In this document: positions 43,725-56,575 of the stretch, one piece after another
How the letters are laid out: each line of letters opens with the position of its first letter
Position numbering within the stretch: position 1 is the first letter of the stretch
Origin: Nematostella vectensis
Lineage: Eukaryota; Cnidaria; Anthozoa; Actiniaria; Edwardsiidae
Assembly: GCF_932526225.1 (NCBI RefSeq)
Contig: NC_064036.1
Coordinates: forward strand, 10,967,181 to 11,031,180
Direction of reading: 5' to 3'
DNA: 64,000 nt
Notes under the pieces: generated by a model
Told to the model about the DNA's origin: nothing
Databases searched by the model: none
Seen by the model: only the letters and a program-made list of their open reading frames with translations
Program-made: the position numbers and the translations under genes

Positions 43725-46700
43725 TTAATGGAGTAATTTTCCAAACTTCTTTTCAAATTTATTGTTTGTAGCCTCATCGATGATCACTGTTGCAGTAATA
43801 AAACCATCTTCATCAGCTACCGTTTCGTGCACTGTTGCCTCATGGTACAGCCAACTGAAAAAAAGGATATTTTTTTTGTAGAAAATTGCTTCATAGATTT
43901 TGGCGATCTGTGGTGTAGGAACAAAACAAGGGTCTATATAGGAAGGGAGGTGAGGTCATATTCTTTTCTGTGTCTATTTTTCACAGTGACCCCCCCCCCC
44001 CCCCTAATGTTCCAATCTCGAATCTTGTTTGTAGAAATTTTTTTTACAATATAACACCTTCTGTTGTTCAAAATTTCTGAAGCATTTTCACTGGCCAGCA
44101 ATGAAATGGTTTCCAATCACATCACCTCTGCAAGGTGTCGACCAATAACATAAACACCAATTGTTATTCCAGTTAGCTGGGATAACAGAGGCCAGAGAGT
44201 AGTTTAGCACATTTTACTGGCAAAAGTCCACAGAATATGAAACATTGCAGTAAAACAAATTGCTCAATATATCGGTTGAAATTTGAAAAAAAAGATTATT
44301 CCTACCTTAGTTGAGGACCATCTGGGGGTATCACAACCCTCTTGATCATTCTTCCAGTTGACTTCATGATCCCTTCCTCTATGTGTTTACGGAGTAAATC
44401 CAGTCCCATTCCATGGAGAGCAGATATCTGGACTTCACATGTGTGCATATGAGACACGGTGTCCTGAAGATGCTCTGCTGAGCTAAACAACACACACAGT
44501 AAAATTAGATTTACACATGGCACTTTAATTTGAATTTGGCAAGAATTGGCTAAATTAAGACCCTCTGTCCAATTATCCCCCTTTTTTTAGATAAAAACAG
44601 GAGAACAGAAGAGCCAAGGCCCTGGCGGCTTATTAGATCTTTAAAAGTAATCCTTTACCATTTATCAATCTTGTTGTATACATTAATAATGGTTTTCATG
44701 AGTGCAGGTCGGAGTTTAAGCTGCTGAAGCACAGAGAGGACATCTTCATTCTGAGCCTCCTGTTCAGGGTGGCACACATCACGGACATGAACCACAAGAT
44801 CCTGTAAATGAACAAAATTGTGTTTTACCTAATGTTTATATGACTCATTAAATCAATGCGTTATACAGAGTTATTATTATCATGGTATGGGCTGATCGTG
44901 GGGCAGGTTGAAAACATAAAAGGATACTCCAGGCTCGATAAGCATTGACTTGATTTTAATTGATTTTTTTAACGGTGGAATGTACTCCTTCACAAATATT
45001 CTACAATGCAAGCTTTCAGGTAAGACAAGTACAGGCGTTAGGGCTGGTAGCCAAAGCACTTAAAGATGCTTAAACAAGGATCTGTGGTATAAAGGGTGCA
45101 TACCTATTCTATGTCTGTCAAGTGCAGAGCTCCACAACAATAACACATTGACCCTTCAACCGGCCTGTACCGGCTTTGGAAAGTACCCACAACCCAAAAA
45201 ATTCATAAATGCAAACTAAATGGAGGTGACAATGGAGGCTTGTTTGTCTATCAAGCAGAATTTGCTTACACTGTTGTATGCACCTAAGCTTGCAAAAAAG
45301 GCATTGTTCTCAGGCAGTGAGGCAAGCATAATTTTTTAGGGTGTGTTGGTAAACACATTGACCCCTCAACCGGCCAGTACCGACTTTGGGAAGTACCCAC
45401 AACCAAAAAAATTCATAAATGCAAACTAAACACAACAAGATGAAGATACTCAGGCATCAGTCTAAGGTATAAATGGTCTTGAAGATATACATACAACCAA
45501 GTTGTGGAAACTACTCTTAAGCCAAATAATAGCACAGGTTCTTTGACAAATTTCAAATTGAACAAGGAAAGAAAAGCAGAATCACCCCTCTCAATAAAAG
45601 GCTCAAAATACAACACAAGGGAGAGAGATAAGCAAACACAGCTCAAGACACAAATAGATACCTTTATTCTGATCCTCCAGGTCCATTTCCATGGCCTCAA
45701 AACACAATGTCCACTCCTTGAAGGCTTGTAAAACCACGAAGATGCCTTCACGGATCGCAAAGCATTCTGGGAGATCCAGGGAAAAATTCACGAGGGAGCG
45801 CCAGTCAACACTCCTCTCCCCAAAGTCAGATGGTTGTTTATCACCCCGAAGCCAAACAAATCAAGTCCAGGTCATACAGACCCAGAATAGCAGTGTAAAT
45901 TTTGGAATCAATTTGGTTTCAGAAAAGACAGCAATTAGGAGAGCTGTGATGATTCAAGAAAATTATTTTCTCATCCAGGCAAAGCCAAACAAGAAAAAAT
46001 CATCATGAATCCACCTTTACTTGCAAATATCCATAAGCAAAGCACTCAATTATGCCCCAAAAGACTTCATGATGTCCTGAGACACTCTCCTAATATGCTC
46101 ATAGCTGTATTTTTGATGAAAAATACAAGGAACCATCAACTTGTGCTGGCTTCAGCACAACGACGAAGGATTAAGAGTGGGGACCGCAAAGCACTGTTGG
46201 AAAGCTTGGATACCGCTGACTTGGTGCTCAGAATAGGGGGGAAGGTATCTGTTATCAGTCTGTTTTTTGTAAATTCAGCTCAAAAATAGCCAGGAGTCAA
46301 TGGGATAAGCAAAAGAAAATATCGAGTTTGAAGCATCAATGGTGCAAAAACAACTAAATTTTCACTCTTCTCTAAGAATTTAATTGACAATAAATAGAGA
46401 TTAGAAAGATTTCGAAGTAAAAACGTTTTAAGTTTGTGTTATTTTCACAAGCACACTAAAATAGCATCATTCCAAACAAGCACAAAGTGTTTCTGAATTT
46501 TTTTTCATATCACATTTGTTGCTGTTGTTATAGAAAACACATTCCACGAAGTTCGCCATCACTGTCTTGTGTATATAATATATTACTCTCAACTTAAAAA
46601 TGATTGAAGTCAACCGACAGCTCTGCTTTTTCAGTATTCATGGAGGTCTGCACCTGATGAAGTCTTTTATACATGAGGTCCCACAGTATATTCTATACTC

Positions 46701-49682
46701 ACAGAGTCCACCATGTCTTCTAGAGTTGCAGAGAATGATTCTACCAGCTCAGGGGGCAAGTCTGACACGAATCCCACAGTGTCGACAAAGAGTACTTGCA
46801 TCCCACTAGGAAGCTTGCCGGGGTGGGCTGTCACGTCTAGCGTGGCAAACAACTTGTTGTCAGGCTGCATCTTGTTGTCCCCTGTCAGCGACTTGATAAG
46901 GGTGGTCTTGCCTAAAAAGACAGTCAAGGATAAGGAATAGCCCATGAAATAAATATACTGTACAAGGGTGTGGGGGGGGGGGGGGGGGGAGAAGAGGAGA
47001 AGAGGGGGGTTAACTTTGACATTTAGTGTACCAAACATCTTATCATCCATCTGCATGTGCTGTTCACTGTATAACATTCTTACCTAAAAGGAAAGGCTTC
47101 AGGGTCAGAAATGGACCCTTGGCACAGATCCAACATGATCCAAGTCTCCCTCACAGATCACTCAGTATGCACAGGGTCAGTGCAAGGGGTGATAGGAACT
47201 TCATGAAAGTCTAGAGCACCAAACACTACTGATCTCAAGTCAGGTCAAACTTACCAGCGTTGGTGTAGCCAACAACTGACACAACAGGAATGTGTCTCTT
47301 TTGCCTCTCGTGTCGTACATGCTCTCTGTGTTTGCGTAATGCTTCCAGCTTCTTTTTGAGCTTCAGCTCTCTTCCAGTCAGGACTCTTCTTTCTCTCTCT
47401 AGTTGTGTTTCTCCACTGCCACTTATAAAATGTGTTCCACCCCTCTGCTGATCAAACTCAACAGAATCATCCCCAACAAGGCGGGATCTATAGACAAATG
47501 AGAAAGTACATCTTTTATGTTAAAAAAAACTCTGCACTCTTCTCTATACTGCATTTTCTCTTTGTGATAATCTATTCTATATATAATATGCTAAGGAATG
47601 GACTGTGCATCACCTTTCAGAAAAAATCTCAAAAAAATTACAAATAGGAGGTGTGCAAAATGTCTTTTATTTCAATATTATACTGGGGAGTGAAATTCTA
47701 ACTCACGAGTTGAGAGAATCTGCTTACATTGAAGAATTGAAATAAACCTTAAAAAGTTTTGTTCAACAAAGAATTGTTTTCCGTGAATATTTCATGGGCA
47801 ACCCCTTGTATACATACATGACAATCATGTTGAGATTTTTACTTAAAACTTGGAGATTAGGGCAAGAAATCAGACCCCTGGTTACACTTTGACAGACAAC
47901 CCAACACCCCAATGAATCTGGAATGTAAGTATAAAAATATGTTGTTCCTCTAGTACTAGTACTGCTAATAGTACAAAAGACAGGGCGGATCTAGGGTGGG
48001 CCCCTGCCCCCTATTTTCAGTTATTTGGCAAGAAACATAAAGAAATCCACAGAAGGACATTTCTTGAAAATCTTGCTCTTCCCCCCCCCCCCTCCCCCTT
48101 TATTGGACTCCTGGATCTGCCACTGGTAGAACTTTAATATGCAGGACTCTCATATAAGGGCTATAAAAAAGGACAATGCACATATAGGGGGATTCAGGTC
48201 TAAACTAAGGCTTATTTAGAAAAACTTATTTTATTCTGAGGTATTTGATGAGACTTCAACCTAACAGTACAGCAGAGTTGATTCCTTTTCCTACCTTATG
48301 TACGGTATTTCTGCAAGCTCCACTTGTATCTTTGCTTCAGCTGTTTGAGCCCTCTCCTTGAATATCTGAAGCACAATCCCAAACCTATCAAATACTTTCA
48401 CATCCCAAAACGCCTCTAGTTCTTTATGCTGACGAGGCGTTAGCTGTCCCACATCCAAATAAACAGCATCTAAAGTATTTTCTTCAATTTGCTTGGCTTG
48501 ACTTATTCTTTCTTGAAGTTCCTCTATTTTGCCTTTACCGAAAAAACTTTTAGTGTCCACTTTACGGATAGGCTCAATAGCACTAGTGTTCACGGCCCAG
48601 TTACTAATCGCTTGCACGAGTCCACATGCTTCCTCCAATCTGTGCTCAGCAGTGGCCTTCTTAAACCTACAATTACAGTTACAGCATAAAATAAGATTAT
48701 AGATGAGCTCTACTACTAAACTACTAAGGAGGCCAAATAGCATGTTTGATGCTATGGACTACGCTACTTGGTGTCTCTTAATGGGAAAACCAGTATCTTT
48801 CTCTATTAAACAACACTTCAATTTCCTAGATTGAGGTACAATGTACATATAATCTTATTTTTTCGGTTTAAGAGAAATCTCCATAGCAATGCAAGAATCC
48901 TTTGAAATTGAGAGTTTGGCTGGTGAGTATTTTAACGAATTATAATAATCACACAAAAATATACACCTGTTTTAAATAAGGTTGAACTTGAGAATACATG
49001 AGTCTTAAACCTGTGGTGGTTCATGGGTAGTGTATAAACGGCAGAATCCTTGTATCTGAAAGCCGTGTGGATGTTAATAAGAACATAGACAAGAATTGTA
49101 CAGCTTTTGAAACCTGGGTTTGTAGTTTTATTACGCTTATTTGCTTATTTCATTGTTACCCATGAAGCAGTGTGGTTTACGATACACAGATTCTCCAAGT
49201 ATAGGTGTATATCTTTCAAGCAAATAAACATTGACAAAGTCGCCAACATATTTGCAGGGAAAGAGAGGAAGACTTTGCAAAAGTCTTTGTATCTCCATAT
49301 TCACTTATTATCTTTATAACCAAAAACAGCTGAGAATTGTGGGTTTGACAAAACGAACACCACACACTGCACGTAAACATTCCTTCAAATACCTGTGTCT
49401 TCCCCACTTGTAATCGGGCTCAATCACCATCACTCCATGTTTCTTAGGGTCATCCACTGCCTTTCCATGGTAATGATGCTTAGCTCGGAGACTTTTGAGG
49501 ACTTCTAGAGTATCTGGGTGATCATCTTCTTCCAAACCTTCCTGCCATGATGGTGTCTTGTTGTTCGACTTTGACAGATGTCTGTAAGCGGACAAAATTC
49601 CAAGTGCTTCCTTGTGACCTTTACATAAGAAACTCCTATGCTTTAACTTACTGGTCAAAAGTCTAGTTAGTGGGGAATGCAT
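43725..49682 (-). CDS. GTPBP6: GTPBP6 / HflX-family GTPase, 517 aa, 7 exons
   Basis: Exons in gene order: 49682-49393, 48666-48295, 47487-47255, 46911-46703, 44801-44659, 44482-44306, 43854-43725; total 1554 nt, all phases matching. The N-terminus (MHSPLTRLLTSKLKHRSFL) is basic and Leu-rich, consistent with a mitochondrial presequence. The HflX domain shows FFGKGKIEEL and DVGQLTPRQHKELE, then the signature GGTHFISGSGETQLERERR (237-255). G-domain motifs are GYTNAGKTTL (P-loop 294-303), FATLDVTAHPG, DTVGFVSDLPPELV and NKID (411-414). The C-terminus LYHEATVHETVADEDGFI is also HflX-like. The family binds ribosomes; human GTPBP6 (516 aa) acts in mitoribosome recycling and large-subunit biogenesis. 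It is complete. Confidence 0.95.
45141..45434. repeat. ~212-bp tandem duplication in GTPBP6 intron 4
   Basis: Two ~80-bp blocks, starting aacacattgacccttcaacc (45141) and aacacattgacccctcaacc (45353), are about 94 percent identical over the accggc..taccg..cttt, cccacaacc and attcataaatgcaaactaaa segments. The sequence between and to about 46300 looks repeat-derived, with several overlapping short ORFs. Confidence 0.7.
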
Positions 49683-49881
49683 TGTTTTCAAATATTTTTT
49701 CAGGAAAATGGGAGACACATTTTTACATCAACCGAATGTAAAGGGACTAGCCCTAGTCCTCTGTGCTCTTCTCGTTTAAGAGCCTGCTATAAATCAGCGG
49801 ATGTGAGCTAGACCCGGTGCGTGGGTGCTGCATTTATTTGTGAGACCACTGATTCAAATATCGCTTTGCAGAGAATCCAAA
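49683..49881. promoter_or_regulatory. 199-bp bidirectional promoter region, GTPBP6 / KIAA2013
   Basis: Head-to-head start codons only 199 bp apart leave room for a single shared nucleosome-free promoter. The KIAA2013 side has aaaATGGCG context. No TATA box is obvious in either direction. Confidence 0.6.
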
Positions 49882-52800
49882 ATGGCGAACTTATTGGAAC
49901 CTCTCTCCGAATCATTCTACTATGATCGGTTTACGTAGTGTCTAATAAGCTCTTATGTGGCTAAACGCTAGGCTGATGAGCCTTGCGACATGGCTAAAGG
50001 CGAGGCTTGCTTATTCACCATTTGGAAGGTGCGTAATTGTCATAAATTTGGTTAACTCGCGAAATGATTTGCACATCTATGTTTGCTACCGTGACGTTGT
50101 TATTGTTGTGCTTACTTGATACACCTGTGGTTGGGCGAAACACTTTCTCTTATCCTGGGGGTTTAATAGATAGCTTAAAATATATGGTAAAAAAGGAATT
50201 ATTTTGTATGATGTTTTAAGATCTACCCTAAATATCATTTGAAGACTTGATAATCTAGTTCACTTCACTTCGCTTTATTCGTGGTTTTGCTTGAAATAAA
50301 CAAAATCATTGTCTGAATCGTTCCATTTTTAGACTTGATTGTTGTGATAAAGAAAAAGAACTAGAATGAATGCGTTAAAGATATAAATGATTATAATACT
50401 GATTTGACTTTAGGACTATAATTTGTATAACCAGCTTTTGGTGACTAATAATAGACAATAATGGACAACTTTATTGGATTTGTGTTTGCTAAGCTACCAT
50501 ACAAACCATGGGTTACTTTTGTGTAAAAAATTATTTTATCTCCACAGGTCACGAAAAGCTGCATTCATCTTCATAGCGGCAATAGTTCTATTTTTAATTT
50601 GGAGTGCGTCCAAGTTTTTACCAAATCACAGTAAAAAATTTATAAAAGGATCAGTCCATAACCATGCAAAGTACAAAGGTAAATTATATAAAAAGGTGAA
50701 CTACATGTATTTCAAGAGTTATAGGGGGATTGAAAAAATCATAGAATAGCGCCTCCCCCAAACCCCCCCGCCCCCTTCCTCTCCCTAGGTTTTATGTAAC
50801 TAAGTGTAAAATGTAAAATGACTGTCATACATGTAGTTCTAAGAAAGCACTGGAACTCATAGACTCTGGACAAGAAAGACACAAATATTTAATGGATTAA
50901 AATTTATTGAAAAAAAAACCTATTCCAAGTTGCAAAAATGATATAGAGAAAAACTCTTGATAAAATTGGTATTAAATAAATAAAAACATTCTTCGCCCTT
51001 TTGTGCAAAATTTGCCCATTTAAATAAGCGTCTCCCTCGAATAAGCGCCTCCCCCAAATAACCGCCCTGTCTGAAAGTTGAAAAATTTACTCTTTTTTTT
51101 AACTTATAGTAAAGTAAAGCCAGTAAGGATGTGGAAAACGACAGGAGCAAAAAATGGCAAAATCAAATTGTAAGGACGTGTTAGCTTATATTCCATTGAT
51201 TTTTTTGCATAGATGTTCCTTGTGTAATATAAACCAAAATAAGCTTTAGTATTCTTTGGTAGATAATCCGTTCTTGAGATATTGCAAGACTTTTGATTCG
51301 TCTGAAACTGCCCAATTTGGGTAAAATAGCTACTAATTCATGATCTATAGCAACTTTGCTCAATCATATTTCAAGAACAGATCATTTACAAAAAATACTA
51401 AAACTTATTTTGTTTTATATTATGCAAGGAACCTCTATTCAAAATACAAATGTAAGCTAACACAACCTTACAATTTAAATTTTGTCATTTTTTGCACCTG
51501 TATTGGAAAACTTATTATATGATTGACATTAATGGCATGACAAAGAAATGCTTCATTCACATCAAAATGCTACAAAACTCTGTTGGCTTTGAAGTATGTC
51601 AGTCAAATTTCGTGACTTTTTCTTTTTCATGATCTAATTGGCTAAATTTTTAAGCTTGGTCATGGTGGCCTTCATATCAGGCATCACACTATAAATGTAT
51701 GCAATTATTAGCAGCAAAGCTGAGATATGTTTATTTGATATACAATATCAAACTAGGGCCTTATAGGATTTACACCAATAATGGTTAGGACAACCATATG
51801 TGTAGCCTTTTCTGTAACAGATTTTGTGTCTCTGGACGCAGGACTAGAAATAAGCTGTCCCTAGATCTACCAAAATGTAGATTAAAAACAGGACAACGTT
51901 TCTTCACTTTTCGTGGTGCAAAGTTATATAACTCTATCCCAGACGAGACCATCAAAGAGATAAGTTCAAAAAAAGTGTGAAAAAACACTTTGCAGAAATT
52001 GAAGCACTTGTTTGTAATTAATTTTTTTCCTTTTCTTTTTTCAGTTTTTGCTATGTCTGTTTTTGTAATATTGATGCAGAATAGCCCTGAATAAGGGAGC
52101 TTCAGTAAAATGTATGAAAAAAGTATGAAAAAATATAAAAGAACATTGTAATGGAATAAGAAAACATAGAGCTAGAAACATATGAAAATTAACAAAAGGA
52201 CATTATTCTACAATAACAAACATTGGCAAACATTCACATCCTCAATTGACCATGAGAGTTTTTATGTCGTGGTTTGATGGAAAACTGCTGAATGTATAAG
52301 ACAAAACTAATTTGCACATGCTTCTATTGAACGGGTAATCCAATTCTATTTTCTTTCATGTTGCCATCCTAATTTTTTAAGGTACCTAATATAAATTAAT
52401 GCTCATTAATCTATTCATTTGTAGCTCTACAAATGGATGAAGTCTGTCTGGCTAACTTTGTTGGCAAGTGGAGTAATAAGGCTGATGTTGGGGAGGTGAT
52501 AATAACACATACTCCCCTACACAGTCACGAAAGCCCCTATCTGCCATTTGTTGGTAGGTAGCTACTCTCCCTGATTTTCTTTAAGTTTTCATCGTATGGC
52601 TGTACCCTCTAATGTTTTTTTGTTGTTGTTGTTGACTAGGGAATGGTAATGTCAGCGTTGCTGCTAAAAAGAAAGCTTTACTTCACATCAGGGGTGCCAC
52701 AGCTTTTATGCAGATTCCATTTTCTCCATTACTGAATCCAGTTCTCTCTGAAGCTGGGCTACCTAAAGGTAAAGTACATGGTATCCTGATCATCAACCGA

Positions 52801-55800
52801 TATTGACATAGGATGAACTTCCTCAATCCTTTTATCTTTAGTACCTTATAGAAAAAGAAGGAAACATATTGCCGATTATAAAAAAAGTTTTAACTAGATG
52901 TTTATTCTCATTTCCTCATGATTATCAAGGAGTGAATTTCTTTGTTAATTTGTGTCTTGCCGTGATCTTAAAATATATTTGCACTGCCCTAAAGGAATGT
53001 ATTGTTTTAATTTCAGAAGCAACAATTATTGACATTAAGGAAGGAGTTGTACACATCATACACAGTTATTTATGGGTAAGAGAAGATGCTAGGCTTAGGT
53101 ATCATATGGGCAAAACACATTATTTGACTCTTTCTGATTCATACAATTTAAAAAGGAGACATAACATCCTTTTGATCCCATGTTTTACGAATTTTCTGTT
53201 TTGATTGAAATAGATTTTGTATCTTTTTAGTATTAAAATTTTGTTTCTTTTACATTAATTCTAGTTGTGTTCAACCCCACTAGTGCTTTTTCCAGTTTTA
53301 AATAAAAAGACAAAGCTAAAGAAATACCTACTCCTTAGTTGTACCCACCCACTGTTTTTGTTCCACCTGTGGGTAATGGGCTTGTTTATTGCAGGGAGAG
53401 AGCTGTGTTTTTTGTAGATGAAGTTGTTTAATACTCCAACTTTGGGTAATGGGCTTGTTTATTGCAGGGAGAGAGCTGTGTTCTTGTAGATGGTGTGGTT
53501 TATGCACATAGAAGTCACCCATCTCTACTCATGCAAGAGATTTTTATTACAAATCATGGGGTGAGTTATCTGTGTTTTATGTACAGTTAAAGATCCCAAT
53601 TTGTAAGAATTGTCATCAATCTTGATAATCTAAAACAGTAGAGCCTCCGAGTATTTCCGCAGATGTAAAAGGTTGCTTTGTTTTGGAAAGATCCATATTC
53701 CTTTAAACTTGTTTTAATTGTTATTCAATTGTTATAGGTAATTTCAGCAAATGTACGATTTGAGTATGATGGTGCAAAAGAATGGAGAAACGTTTTATCT
53801 AAAGAGTCAAGGTACATTAAATTGTTATATTCTGATTGTGCTGTTTAATGTTAAAGTACAGAGTAGGCTATATTTAAAATGTGTGGGGTGTATTTTTTGC
53901 TTCTTTTGTTGCTGCGTCATTGTATTTTTATGTCATTTTTCTCAGCAATGCCAAGGAATCCTCTGAGTATGTCGTCCACAGGGGAACTGTTGGCTTTGTT
54001 GATGATGAGCATCCAGGTGTCAATGTATCCATAGTAACCACTAAACCCCATTCCAATTTGTTGGTCAAAGGAAGAAGGTAATGTATGATAAGTGTGCAAT
54101 GCTTGCCATAAGGAGGTTCTGATCTGTGGTTATTTTGTCTTCCCCAATAGTACGTCCTCTCTACAACATGTTACAGTTGCTCATACCACAACTCATCTTC
54201 CGACAAGAATTTCTATGGACGAACTGGAGGGCAAATGTAAAAAGGTATTAAAATATTGTTGTTATTGTCTAGTAAAATATCAGTGTTTTGAAATTTGGAT
54301 GCTTAAAGTTTAATTGCTGGCATTATGTATTTGTCTTATCTCTTACATTACCCCCTTGATTAGGGAAGGAGGCGCTGGATAAACCAGGTTTTTTTTAACC
54401 ATATCGATTCCTTTCAACAGGACTTTGACAATGTCATGAAATCTGTGGACCTCAACATTCCCGGGAAATTGAGGAAAAGCCATATCAAAGTTTGGAATGA
54501 GGTTTGGGTTGGAGATGAGATGTTTTGATGAGATGAGATGTTTTGTTTTTCTGTTCTATTAATCTTGCTCCACATCTTTTCAGAATTAATTTTATTATTT
54601 TTAGATTTGGAAGACTGGTATTCATGTTGATTCCCATGTGGACCCAGACACACCACCTGGGATAGAAGTCAATGCTACAATGTATTATATCCTCTCCTCT
54701 TTCCCTTCCTTGGACTACAATACCAACGGAGATCCTCAGAATACAGAGGAGATTGAAAAGTTGCTTCACACTCCAGAACACTGCTTTAGTGGACCACCAT
54801 CTATGTAAGCTAAGGATTATTCTTATAATTAGCGTTTTTTGCCTTAAGCTCTCAGTTTGTCTGTTTGCTTGCTTGCTTTTATTTTGAGGGCTAACTATGA
54901 ATAGCATTGGGTGGTTTTTTTTTTAATAGAACACTTAGATTTCTGGCATATTATTGCGGAATTTTCAAGGCAAGTGCTGTATGCGCTTGTCTGGTGGGAT
55001 ATATGGGATATGTTGGGCAATTGGTTAAGACCCCAAATGTCACTCGCAAAGTTGAGTGTTTGAGTTCTGTCAATTAAATCTAAAGGCATTCTTAGCAAAT
55101 ACCATCTGGCTATTAACATTTTTTTTAAGTTCTCTAGATCGATGTTACATCGGGTTTAGATATTCACTTTGAGATCTAAAAAGTGTGTGTTCAAAATGTT
55201 TCAGGCACTCTGCATCTCTGTGGCCTATCCCAAGAGTGGAAGCGTCTATCAATAGAATGGTTTCCCAATGGCAGAGAGTACTGCAACAGAATGGGTGTGC
55301 CTCGCTCATACGCGCAGGTAGGTACTAGCCAGACACAAGTTATGACTTAAACTGCCTGATAAACCCATGATAGACCTCTGGCTTTAAACTTGACTACCTT
55401 GGTTCTTTAATGTATGATTTTTTTCTCACTCTTCAGGAGCCACTGGGATTATCCAAGCGATGACCCTCAGTTTTGGAGGCCTGCAGTTTTCATCAGATCT
55501 TTTCGAATTTGCTGCAAACCCTGCATCCCTGCACACTACTGTAGAATTCCGCCATATCCACCTCCACCAAGGTGTATATGTATATGTGTCTGTGCTCGTG
55601 AATGAGCACATAGGACATGCAGAAAAGCTTGTTGTTAAAGCGACGGGTCACGAGAAGAGGCCGCTGTACGCGTGCGAGGCCGGCTGTCAGTACGAGCCTG
55701 TGGAGCTGAGGTACTTCCAGATCACCGTGGCTGTTGCTTTATGGATTAGTTTGGGAAGTTTTTACATTTTTCGTACAGTTCAACAATTGAACCTCAGTAC

Positions 55801-56575
55801 CTTCTTGTCAGTTCGTAGCAGTCTCCGAATTCCCGGCTTGCCAACTTGTTAATATGGTTGATTTAAAAGAGATTCCTTGTATCTGTCAAACTCTGACTTA
55901 TTCCTTTTCGGATAATTTTTCTTCTCCGCACAGCTCGTCAAGTGTGGTGTTTCCAGTGCGCATGACCAAGCCTGTCACGCCTATCTTATACATATCTCAC
56001 AACAAGAGTCAGCTGACCAGCATCAAGCAGCACGTGTTTATCAAGGACGCACACCAAGGTAACCCTGATTGGTATGCCTGGTGTTTTACAAGAACTCGAT
56101 GTAACCCAATTGGGTTGTTAATGTATAGCTAACGGTGATGTGCCGGCCTTGGAGCGCACCTTATATTGGAAGTGGGCTAAACGATCTCGAACTCGAGAAA
56201 AGAGTCCACGTCACCACAGTAGAGTGCTTTGACGACCAAAAGCGGGGGGGGGGGGGGGTGCTTCAGCCATCAAAACTGACATTGTTATAACCCAAGTATA
56301 CTTGTATTATTCATTGAAAAGTAACACGGCTTTACCAGATCAATCTAATTTTGTTTCTCTTTTCCCTGCACAAGAAAGTCTTGTGATCACCGCATGTCTC
56401 GTCTGTTTCAGAGTCCCTGAAGCAGCACCATGTGTACCACCACCATGTGGGATTACCCGCCAAATTCTGGGTGACCATCGCTTTCCTGATCGTGGCCTTT
56501 CACCTCTACCTGGTCAAACTGATATACGCAGAGTGTTTTAAGGAACCAATAAGGTCTAAAATCTACATGAGCTAA
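49882..56575 (+). CDS. KIAA2013: KIAA2013 orthologue, 616 aa, 15 exons
   Basis: Exons: 49882-49934, 50548-50678, 52425-52553, 52640-52768, 53017-53075, 53468-53560, 53738-53811, 53946-54077, 54151-54244, 54421-54501, 54605-54804, 55205-55317, 55437-55710, 55934-56058, 56412-56575. Phases all agree. Exon 1 could end at 49928 or 49934. It is a membrane protein with unknown function: an N-terminal signal-anchor (AAFIFIAAIVLFLIWS), a long lumenal domain and a C-terminal helix (FWVTIAFLIVAFHLYLVKLIY). Family marks in order: LPFVGNGNVSVAA, TPPGIEVNATMYYILSS (with an N-glycosylation sequon), HCFSGPPSMHSASLWP, MTLSFGGLQF, YACEAGCQYEPVEL and PVTPILYIS. These align in order with human KIAA2013 (634 aa). 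Exon 6 has a decoy duplicated acceptor. Confidence 0.93.
51139..51504. mobile_element. Inverted-repeat (fold-back) element, ~365 bp
   Basis: The left arm from acaggagcaaaaaatggcaa (about 51139-51292) is complementary to the right arm ending cattttttgcacctgt (about 51353-51504), at about 85 percent identity, with a spacer of about 60 bp. Shared inner blocks include gttagctta/taagctaac and gttcttgag/tttcaagaac. Non-coding. Confidence 0.7.
51815..52130 (+). mobile_element. LINE 3'-end fragment
   Basis: The frame at about 51823-51980 reads LDLPKCRLKTGQRFFTFRGA followed by KLYNSIPDETIKEISS, typical of the extreme C-terminus of CR1/Rex-like non-LTR elements (RLKTGQRSF..RGAKLWNSLP). It is interrupted by a stop, then gives way to an A-rich tail. 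A heavily 5'-truncated dead copy. Confidence 0.7.
53367..53490 (+). repeat. 73-bp duplication containing the KIAA2013 exon 6 acceptor
   Basis: gggtaatgggcttgtttatt followed by gcag|ggagagagctgtgtt occurs at 53371 and again at 53444. The second copy is the real acceptor (exon start 53468). The first offers an equally good acceptor (53394), but its exon part carries changes that bring TGA into frame after 8 codons. Confidence 0.9.

Larger units (their letters stand above)
50679..52424 (+). other. KIAA2013 intron 2 with repeat insertions
   Basis: A 1.7-kb intron holding a GCGCTTATT-family fragment (51015-51070), an inverted-repeat element (51139-51504) and a LINE 3' fragment (51815-52130). No exon recognised. 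Confidence 0.7.

Noticed and set aside
49990-50028. Alternative KIAA2013 first exon from ATG 49990 (MAKGEACLFTIWK)
   Set aside because: It ends in phase 0 at gtgcgt, whereas exon 2 needs two preceding bases; the ATG at 49882 fits.
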